Shown: positions 55,768 to 64,000 of the stretch, piece after piece
Numbering within the stretch: position 1 is the stretch's first letter
How the letters are laid out: every line of letters begins with the position of its first letter
NCBI GenBank assembly: GCA_003255025.1
Contig: QANY01003937.1
Span: 181,161 to 245,160 of the forward strand
DNA: 64,000 nucleotides
DNA from: Datisca glomerata
Lineage: Eukaryota > Streptophyta > Magnoliopsida > Cucurbitales > Datiscaceae
Direction: 5' to 3'
Notes under the pieces: model-generated
Database searches by the model: none
Seen by the model: only the letters and a program-made list of their open reading frames with translations
What the model was told of the DNA's origin: nothing
Translations under genes and position numbers: made by a program

Positions 55768-56593
55768 TTATTTGCAGGGATTCTTCCATTGAAACAAAAA
55801 TATCAAGTAAATAAAGATTATTGTAACCTGACAAATAACCGGAACAACCAAATTTGAATCACAAAACAAACCATAGTTTTCATCTCTAAATGAACAACCA
55901 TAATCAACTTTGTCCAAAAAAGAGACAAAACTCAAATTTCTCCTAAGAGACAGTACAATAAATGTTTCATTATGATTCAAATAAAATCTAGTCTTTAATA
56001 ATAACCAAAATTTCCTTGCCCTTATCCTCAAAGGTGGAGGTCAAGTGAGCACTTTCTGTCCTTTCATGTTTCACTCTTTACTCTTCTTGAACACAGTGTG
56101 AGAGGAGCTCATTCAGAGATCAAGTCTCTTTCTGACAATCATAGCTCACCTTAAACTAGTTAAACTGTGGTAAAAGAGATATCAAAACCAGACACACAAA
56201 TAAGTCCTTAGAGAGTTCAAGCTATAGTGCTTTAAACCTTGAAACAATGTGAGACATTTCCATAATGTACTCTCTCATATTACATTTACATTTATACCCC
56301 TTTGAAATTAGATCTGCCAATAGCGTATTATGTTCTGCCTTTTTGTTCTTGACAAACTTTTTTTCAATATCCGCAAAAAAATCCTTAACCGTAATAATCT
56401 TTTCAGATATAGTACCCCAGAATGTTTCTGGAATGACTCTCTTCATGATCGGCATACACATGCGATTTGATCTCTCTCACCTTTCCATATCCCTCCTTTC
56501 ATCAGAGGTACTCTTGTCCGTAAGAGGTGATATTAGATCCATAATCAAGAACTATAAAGAGATTATCTTTCTAGGACTTAAAGTTTGAGCCAT
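55768..56593 (-). pseudogene. Copia gag and protease-region remnant of the outer element
   Basis: Gag opens at ATG 56593-56591 (MAQTLS). The conserved part is SNRMCMPIMKRVIPETFWGT, ISEKIITVKDFFADIEKKFV and YIMEMSHIVSRFKAL (56470-56222), matching the UBN2-type gag of plant copia elements. Further left are fragments up to 56050. The frame at 56031-55768 (RNLSFVSFLDKVDYGCSFRD and YGLFCDSNL) corresponds to the protease/pre-integrase linker. Stops and frameshifts throughout. Confidence 0.8.
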
Positions 56594-57160
56594 TTAATAT
56601 TTAATTTTTACTTGATGTTGGCATTAGCTTGAGTAATTACTTAATATAGAACAATTAACCAACTTACACGCTCACATGAATCACATATAACAATAATAAA
56701 TTCAAACAAAAGTAAGCTCTATCTCAAGCCACCGATCGGGCACTCCATTAATATTTTGACTTTGGCAAAAACTTATTAACTTGTAAGTGATGTTTTGGTG
56801 TAGTAATCAAAAACTGATGATAAGAAAAATATCAAACAATAAACCTTCATTTGGGCCAATTCATTGCTCACGTGTAAAACTGAATAATCACCACGAATTT
56901 AATACCACGGAAACATATGTAATTCTGTAAAATATTTCCTTCATTTGGGCCGGTAAATATTCACATAAGTTACACACACATATAATCTTTTATATTTTAA
57001 GATCAAATTAATTTCTACAAGAAAGGTCAATTTGCCGATATTTTACTTTAGCTAATTCATCATAAAATATACAAATACTAATGTTTGAATTTAAAATTGT
57101 ACTGAATTTAAACCTTAACTTAATTGATAAACAATTAATTTTACGATTCTTGGAAAATTT

Positions 57161-57365
57161 GTTTTGAAATTATTTTAACCAAAAATCCGTAAAAAAAATT
57201 CAAAATAATTTATTTGATCATCCTAAAATATTGTTTTGAAATTATTTTAACCAAAAAACTGTAAAATTCAAAACAATTTATTTAATAATCCTTAAAAGTT
57301 GTTTTGAAATTATTTTAACCAAAAACTAAAAATAATCAAAACAATTATTTAAAAATCCTTAAATT
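57161..57365. repeat. Three tandem copies of a 68-72 bp AT-rich unit in the copia leader
   Basis: GTTTTGAAATTATTTTAACC begins units at 57161, 57233 and 57301. Each continues with an AAAACT/AAATCC spacer and CAAAACAATTTATTTAA-like sequence. Confidence 0.85.
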
Positions 57366-57477
57366 AAAATTAATTTTAAGATCCTTAAAATTAATTTAAA
57401 TAATTTAATTTAATAAATGATCTGTATAACTAATTAATTTATAAAACAATGAAAACAATTTTTTTATTTGAAAAACA

Positions 57478-57660
57478 GAGGGCTAACCCAGCCCTTGTTT
57501 GATGGCTGTGGGCAAAGCCCAAAATCTTTCCTTTATGGTTGCGGGCTTCACCCACAGCCTTCCTTGTTAATTTTTTTTATTGAACTTGCAGCTGTGGGTC
57601 GAGCCCACAGCTTGACCCACATGTTCACAGGTCGACCCGTGAACATGTAAACCCTAGGGT
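57478..57660. repeat. Cluster of short perfect hairpins in the copia leader
   Basis: GCTGTGGG and CCCACAGC pair across 5 bases at 57591-57611. ACATGTTCAC (57619-57628) and GTGAACATGT (57639-57648) pair across 10 bases. Further GGCTGTGGGC and GCCC units lie at 57505-57560. Such structures could shape the leader RNA of the retrotransposon, but no function is shown. Confidence 0.7.
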
Positions 57661-57900
57661 TTCTTATCCTAGGCCTCAGTCGTAGCTCTCACAGACAGCC
57701 TGTCGCGGCTCTACCTTGGTAGCCACGGCCAGGTCTGCGTCTTCCCTTTACAGTCATGGCCATGGCCGCGACTCTACCTGATAGTCGCGACCTTGGCCGT
57801 GTCTATTCCTGACACAACCTTGGCCACGACTTTTACTTAATAGTCACGGTCATACGGCCGCGACTTTGCCTTGCCGGCGCGACAGACTATCCGCACCGGT
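57660..57900. repeat. G+C-rich degenerate repeat in the copia leader
   Basis: Units of the form GCGACTxTACCTxxTAGTCR, then CGxCCxTGGCCG, recur about four times. The G+C content contrasts with the AT-rich surroundings. No coding similarity. Confidence 0.6.
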
Positions 57901-58103
57901 CCCATGCCAATGTCAGCCACAACATCGGCCGACGATCCGAATTTGAACAAATATATACAAAAACAACCTAAAAAATATTGTTCTCAAATCTAATAAATTG
58001 TCAAACAATTATCAAATTCAAGAACTCCAAAACATAAACATATAATCACATATAATCATGGATCTAGAATTTAATTTTGATTCTCAATAATTCAACATGA
58101 CTT

Positions 58104-58117
58104 GTTCTGATACCACT
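58104..58117 (-). other. Primer-binding site of the outer copia element
   Basis: The minus strand AGTGGTATCAGAAC follows the LTR end TAACA; it matches the copia tRNA-iMet site TGGTATCAGAGC except for one base. Confidence 0.85.
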
Positions 58118-58610
58118 TGTTAGATTCAAAATCAATTTCGGTATAAATAATATCACAATAAAATCCTAAGATTTCATGTTAAACACACCAAGAATCAAAT
58201 CAATATAGAGTGGAAGCGTACCTGAATCCATGACAATAGATTGTTGTTTTGAGTCTAGCGGTTGGTCTTCCAGATCTACACGATTCTCTATCCAAGAGTC
58301 CTCATTTGATCAAACCTCTCAGTTTTCTCTCTAACGATGAGATATTATGTAAAATAGATTATCGTGTAACTTGAAGATCATAATCACTTATAGATCATTT
58401 ATCTTTTGGTATTTCTATTTTAGCCCATCATAAAAATAGAAATTACCTTTAAATCTCTACACATTAAAGAGTTCATAACCTTTCAAATACATTAAAACTT
58501 CAATTATCTAAAATCTTATTAGATCATTTTTAATTAAGTTTAATTTATTGAGAATTTACAACACATAATTAATTGACACATAAATCTAATGTTGAATTAA
58601 ATATTGAACA
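58118..58610 (-). repeat. 5' LTR of the outer copia element
   Basis: TGTTAGATTC to ATTGAACA on the plus strand, 493 bp; partner of 42026-42542. Followed by the target duplication CTTCC. Confidence 0.92.
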
Positions 58611-58615
58611 CTTCC

Positions 58616-60490
58616 AAGTATGGTAAGTGAGTCGACTCTGTTAGCTTTTCATATAAGAACAATGGGAATCGACAATAGAAAAGTGAATTTCGAGGATCGG
58701 ATTCGAATGTGAGGTGTGATAACGATAGAATTACCTGAAATTTATCAGATTTCAATCACCGACCGAGCAATTCCCAACCGGTGTCCGTTATGGGTGATGA
58801 AACAAGGGTCCCAAATTTTCAGGGACTACGGATAAGGAGAGTGGGCAGTTACCTATTATGGGGGACATTTTAAAAGGTAATAATGTTGAATCTTCAGCTC
58901 GATTATAATGTGTAATGGTCACGGCTAAAAATTGCAACTAAATCTTGAAAATGAGGATTCGCGTGGATATGGGATGGCTGTTACTGTTGCTGAGTCACGT
59001 GGGGTAGAGGAGATACCTAAAGGAGGTTCATTGGGCTTAACTGTCTCTATGTGTAAAAAGATCTGGTGGAACTCTTCTCCTTTTAAGTGGGGGATTCATT
59101 AGGCTTTTTGAGAGAAACTTATGAGACCCAAGTTGGAAGGAGTCATCGATTTTCAGGATCTGGGGACATTTAATCTAGCTCTTCCGGCTAACCAATGTTG
59201 GAGATTAATTCAGAATAACAATTAATTGCTTCGTAAGGTTCTCAAAAGTAAATATTTTCGGCATACGGATTTTCTTAAAGCTAGTGTTGGGCGTCGTCCG
59301 TCCTGGGGATGCGTAGTATTCTGGGTGGTCGGAAGGTGTTATTAGGGGATTAGATGGGCGGTAGTGGATGGTGAGTCAATCAATATCTCGGAAGATCCTT
59401 GGTTCCCTGTCCTAGTACGTTTAAAATTCTCACACCACATAACCCCTCGATATTCTGTTGTCAGTGAGAATTATTTGGCAGTATGATCGTACTGGGTCAT
59501 TCTCGATTAAACCTGGCTACAAGGTGGCGTTAGATATATTGAAGGATGGTAGATTGGGGAGGAGTAGAGTAAGGGGCATTGTGCTTGTCTAGAGAGAATA
59601 ATATTTGGAAAGAGATGTGGAAGCTTAATCTACCTCAAAAAATGCATGACTTCATGTTGGACTAATTTCCTAACTTTGAAACGAATTTGCAGGACAAAGG
59701 TTATGAATATTGAGACTAGTTATACTTTCTGTAAATTATATGAGGCATCGGTCATGCATCTACTTTTTCAGTGTCATCGCTGATCACTTTTAGTTTTTAA
59801 GCAGATTTAATCTACATTCAAGTAGATTACAAAGGCATTCCATCTGAATGTTTGTAGTTTGCTTTCTGATTATTTCAAATCTTCTAATCACTATGTTGCA
59901 TTGAGACAATGTTTTATTTTTATTTGAAATATCTCTGCAAAGCTAGGAATGATATTTGCTTTAGGGGAGATGTCTTTAATCACTCAACTTCAGTGAGGAG
60001 GTCTTAAGATAGTTTTTTTTTTTTAATTTAAGCGAGCGGTGGAGATGGAGGAAACTGTGGTGATGGGGTCATTTGAATAACGGAGGGGACCGGATTTTGA
60101 TCATTCTTGGGTGCTTTTTTCCGATGCTGCTAGGAGCCTTGATGGAGAATGTAGTGGTCTTGGGTGGTCGCTGTGAGATCCAGGTGGCAATCTTGTTGCT
60201 ATGGGATTCAAATCCTTGAATGATGCAGCCTCTATTGATTAGGCCAAAACTTGGGGCATTCTTTGGCAATGGAAGTGTGTTGTAGGGCCTTAATTGAGAA
60301 TATTTTCTTTCATTGATTTTCGGTTCTGCCCTAGGGATGAGAATGTTTTAGCTCACCATTCTACTAGAGAATGTAGCTTAAGTCAATAAACTGTTATCTT
60401 ATGTCGTTCGTTTAATAATTCATCATTATTTCTGAAATTGGAATTGTTGAGTTGTCCTCTTTGATTTTATTAACGAAATTTTGTTAACAA
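58616..60490 (+). pseudogene. LINE: end of ORF1 and 3' part of ORF2 (RT end, zf-RVT, RNase H)
   Basis: Continues the LINE interrupted at 42020. ORF2 starts only in traces near 58970 (GMAVTVAESRG) and then jumps to the RT C terminus: WWNSSPFKWGIH, EKLMRPKLEGVIDFQDLGTF, NLALPANQCWRLIQ, VLKSKYFRHTDFLKASVGRR (about 59060-59300). Next come IIWQYDRTGSFSIKPGYKVA (about 59475-59535), MWKLNLPQKMHDFM, SDAARSLDGECSGLGWSL (RNase H, about 60115-60170) and RDENVLAHHSTREC (about 60335-60375). An A-poor tail follows at about 60400-60490. The endonuclease and catalytic RT core are deleted. Many stops. Confidence 0.85.
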
Positions 60491-63267
60491 AAAAAGTCTT
60501 TCAATATATGAATCATTACAATATTACCTAAAATGTTTATACATTTTTGTCACTGCGATCTATGTGTTGATAAAGAGATTAAAAAAATAAGATGTGACAT
60601 GACATCAAAAGATTATTATATGGGAAGGAGGGAGAGGCAAAATCAACGGAATAACAAAGCTTAGAAATCAATTCAAGTTGGGCAAGTTAATATTAAATAA
60701 AGAAAGTATATGGTCTTATTTTATAGACTAAACGGTAAACAGTACAATGTTTTGTTAGGTTAATAAAAATAACAAAAAAATCTATAGTTTTATAGATGAT
60801 TATTTGAATATAATTATAGTCTAAATCAAAGTAAGATAATTTAATAGCTAGAGGAGAATATAGGGTTGGTGTTTCTTCATCACCTAATGGAGGCATACTA
60901 TTTTGGTGCCTCATTCGGGGTTGACAAATCCTCAGAATTAAATATTTATGATTTCATTTTCTAAATATTAATAAAGAAATTGTCAATTTTTCCGGAAAGC
61001 TGGGCCAGCTAGACGCCAGTAATCTGACCCCTCGTGCACAATGTCATCCCTTGTTAGCCATGTAAAGAGACTAAAATATATTGAATTATGAGGAATTAAT
61101 GGAAATTTAGAGAATGTTTATTGTCTAAAATTGCCATAAAAAACAAAGAGTCTTTTGCCTATCCAAATATTTATTTGGTTAATTTAAACTTTAAGAATAA
61201 CTCAATTGGTCTTTCATAGTACACAAGTTTGTTATTTTGACGTCTTTACCTCCACTAATTCCTAATATTTTTGTTATTCAACACGTTTCTTATTTTAAAC
61301 TAAAGTCATGCTTACTTATCGGATTCAATTTATAATTTAAATTTAGTGTTTATTAAAAAAATATTCAAAAATTTATGTAAGACCCACACATTTTTAGATT
61401 TGAAACCTAAATTTGTATACATTTATAATCCAACTAAACATAAATTTAAAAGTCAAATCCAAATATTTGTTGGATTTACTGTGCACAGTCAGAACTACAC
61501 ATTTTAAATCATCACTCAAACCACCGATTTATTAATTGAATATCATTATAATAAACTTATATAATCTAACATAATCAAAATCATATAATCCAATATGATT
61601 CAAATCTATATTAAACATAATAGTACAAATTTTAAATCTAAAATTTCAATCCAAATCCTAAATCTAAATTCTCATTTCAAATGCTCAATCCAAAAATTTA
61701 GTAACCGTGCCTTAAGTTTAGAATACATTGAAACTAATATAATATGTTATATAAATTGAGTTTTGAGTAAATTATTTATGCACATTTTTTTGTTAGCAAT
61801 TTCACTAAGTCATATTCATTTCAAGACTATTTGAAAAATAGTTTTATTGAGCCTTTTTTTCATTTAAAAAAATGGTTTTATGAAATGGCGTATCAATTAA
61901 GATGTATTTCGATACCCTTAAAGTTTACAATCTTAGAAATTAGGAAAAATTACACTTATAGTCAAGGTTTAAGGTAGTGTATAGATAAACGTTAGTATTT
62001 TTAAAGGTTTAGGAAAATAATAAATTTCTTAATTATCAAATATTATAGACCAAAATGTATGATCCATAAAAAATATTATATACTAAAATATTTTTAATCT
62101 ATTTAAGAGGTATTCCAAATATAAGGTAATTTAAAATTAGTTAATAAAAAGTTGAAAAAGACATTTATAAACTCAATCTCTAAAAATTTATAATATATAT
62201 ATATATATATATATATGATTGTATTGTGTCTATATAGCGATTGGACAGAAATACTCAATTATGACACAACTAGTTCAAATCTTTCAAAAGCGAATGCTTT
62301 GAAATATATATTTTATAGTAGCCATCGTTTCAGATTATATATAGATATGTGTGTCATTAATTGAAATAATGAACTAAATAAGCATAAAAAATATATAATC
62401 AAATCAATGAGATTACTACAAAACTACCAAAACCGGCTCAACCAATCCATAGAGATAATTAATGCTAACCACCAAAAATTATTTCAATATTAAAATTATC
62501 TCTAGAAAACATCAACAAATATCCATATCCCCAACCAAAAGATTCAAACAAGTAATTATCAATCTACAATGCTCATTCTTTCCATTAAACTAAATCCCAC
62601 AAAATAAGGGATTTTAGTTTTGATTGAAATCTACATAATAAAAGCAAAATAATTGGAATTGGAATTTTAATCTATCCATTTCAGGCAATCATATTTTTTC
62701 ATATTTACTACAATCTGTATATACACCAATTGTGTAAAATCATTCTTTGATATACCTCACAAGCAAATCAATGATACTGCATTAGTACTAACAACCAAAA
62801 CTATATCAGTGATAAAAATCTTAGTAAATAAATTTTACACTAAAAGTCAATTATTTGTTAATGCTGCATATAGGTATAAAGTATATTTATAAACTTCTAG
62901 TTACTATCGAAGAAGTTGGACAGTCGAAGAAGGACCAATGATATACCTACCGCCAAATGATGGACCGCCTTCGTCGAAGATGGAATGTTTTGATGGACTG
63001 CCAAAGAAGATTGACCACTGATTGGTGGAGCGCTAGTTGATAATAAGGAGATGTTGATTGCTATTTGATAAATTGCGTTAATGTTTAGGGATATAATCAG
63101 AACCCCTAAAAAAAGAGGTAAAAAATTACAACAATATCAAAGAATCAAAACCTTCAAACCGTTATTCTCCAATTAAAAAAAGGTATTATTATCTATTTCA
63201 TATTTTTATTATTAATTGATTGATGAGGTGGCATTAAAATTTTATATTATTATAAGATAAAGAAAAA
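60491..63267. other. AT-rich intergenic stretch
   Basis: No gene, RNA gene or coding transposon remnant was recognised on either strand. It includes an (AT)n run at about 62190-62216. Short open frames near 60693-60914 have no similarity. Confidence 0.5.
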
Positions 63268-63451
63268 ATGATAATTTTAGAGTGATCAAGTAATTGATTA
63301 AGTTTTACGAGATAAAGTGACGTGATAAATATTTATAGGTTGATGTTTGACGACTTATTAAAATGATTTGACAAAGCAGCCTATAAATAGTTTACACGTC
63401 ACTTGATCGCTTAAAACTTGATCAATTATTTAGTCGGTCTAGAATTACTCA
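63268..63451. mobile_element. MITE-like palindromic element, copy 1
   Basis: GATAATTTTAGAGTGATCAA through AAGTGACGTG and TATTTATAGG at the left pairs with the right-hand TATAAATAG..CACGTCACTTGATC..TAAAACTTGATCAATTATT..AATTACTC over about 70 bp with moderate mismatch. It is non-coding, about 184 bp. A related copy follows 200 bp downstream. Terminal duplication not clear. Confidence 0.6.
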
Positions 63452-63654
63452 GAAAAAAACTGTTATATATTTATGCTTGATAATATAATTTTCTTAAGAA
63501 AAAGTGAAAAGATGTTAAGGTATTCGTGGAAAAAATGTAGAACTTATTTGTGCATATAATAAAACTATACAGGTTTGGAAGTAATTATAGCAAACTACAC
63601 AGGAGGAATGATGTAATTTATCTAAAACAAAATTAAAGTTGATATATTTCAAAG

Positions 63655-63830
63655 GTAATTCACACACTGACCAAGTAATTTATTAAGTTTTAATTAATAA
63701 TTTATTTGACATTAATTTATAGATTAATGCTTTCACACTTATTAAAATATTTTAAAACATAGCTTATAAATGTATAACACTCACTTGATCAATTAAAACT
63801 TAATTAATAATTTAATCAGTAAAAAATTAT
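63655..63830. mobile_element. MITE-like palindromic element, copy 2
   Basis: Same layout as copy 1: GACCAAGTAATTTATTAAGT at the left, TTATTAAAAT in the middle, CACTCACTTGATCAATTAAA and TTTAATCAGT at the right. More AT-rich and more diverged. The remaining 170 bp to the window end are AT-rich without features. Confidence 0.55.
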
Positions 63831-64000
63831 TTATATTTTAAAATAAGAAATAAAATATGTATTTACCTTAAATTAAATAGATAATACTTAATTTATATTT
63901 CATATTGGTATAACCAAATCAATCAAGAGATGTATGTGGATAATAAATTGAGAATATTCTTCAGTTATGTGGAATGTGATTTATGACCAATTATATGAAT

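Larger units (their letters stand above)
42021..58615 (-). mobile_element. Outer Ty1/copia retrotransposon inserted in the LINE
   Basis: LTRs at 42026-42542 and 58118-58610 are flanked by a perfect 5-bp duplication CTTCC (42021-42025 and 58611-58615). The minus orientation is shown by the primer-binding site GTGGTATCAGAAC next to the right LTR and the polypurine tract AAGTGGGAGGT next to the left LTR. Gene order on the minus strand is gag, protease region, integrase, then reverse transcriptase, which is copia type. The internal region is interrupted at 44628-54830 by a second copia element. Without it the element is about 6.4 kb. All genes carry stops or frameshifts. Confidence 0.92.

Noticed and set aside
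1..64000. tRNA, rRNA, snRNA or miRNA genes
   Set aside because: No cloverleaf-type A/B box pair or conserved RNA core was recognised by reading; a covariance-model search would be needed to exclude small RNA genes.

Overview
This is a stretch of nuclear genome from a flowering plant, most likely a dicot. The evidence is the high A+T content, canonical GT-AG introns, a plant-specific DUF7054 gene and a dense mix of plant transposable elements (L1-type LINEs, Ty3/gypsy, Ty1/copia, CACTA, hAT and MITEs). The species cannot be named from the sequence. Only one host protein-coding gene looks intact; nearly everything else is a transposable element, a broken gene fragment or featureless AT-rich DNA.

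0-10 kb: two broken plus-strand fragments of RNA-silencing genes lie 0.5 kb apart, an SGS3-like exon (about 2.49-2.82 kb) and a DRB-type double-stranded-RNA-binding exon (3.3-3.5 kb). A MITE-like repeat follows, then the intact two-exon DUF7054 gene (CDS 5576-5807 joined to 6152-6333, 137 aa). Its leader carries a 50-codon upstream ORF (5214-5366). A 1.3 kb hAT-like element (8668-9959, 8-bp target duplication) contains GA-rich minisatellites and a 38-base assembly gap.

10-30 kb: LINE remnants (13.4-14.4 and 19.16-19.29 kb) flank a minus-strand Ty3/gypsy element (14418-19156) that has only gag and two blocks of tandem repeats. A 3.6 kb foldback-like element (about 20.1-23.7 kb) is built from a 21-bp unit arranged as nested palindromes. 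Next come another LINE reverse-transcriptase remnant (23.9-24.66 kb), a minus-strand DJ-1/PfpI-like pseudogene (25.2-25.5 kb), a 367-bp tandem duplication, and a minus-strand phosphoglycerate kinase 5' fragment with its promoter-like region (26.9-27.4 kb).

30-37.5 kb: a decayed minus-strand Ty3/gypsy element with a complete gag-PR-RT-RNaseH-IN order and an additional antisense ORF between integrase and the 3' LTR, a layout known from the Tat lineage.

37.8-60.5 kb: a Russian-doll nest. A plus-strand LINE (ORF1 with DUF4283 and zinc knuckle, plus the 3' part of ORF2) is split by a CACTA element (38402-41757; removing it restores the LINE reading frame). It is split again by a minus-strand Ty1/copia element (42026-58610, target duplication CTTCC), which is itself split by a second minus-strand copia element (44633-54825, target duplication ATCTC) with LTRs over 2 kb long.

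60.5-64 kb: AT-rich DNA without recognisable genes, ending in two related short MITE-like palindromes. The main biological leads are the candidate peptide-encoding uORF, the paired capture of RNA-silencing gene fragments, and the foldback element as a possible hairpin/small-RNA source.
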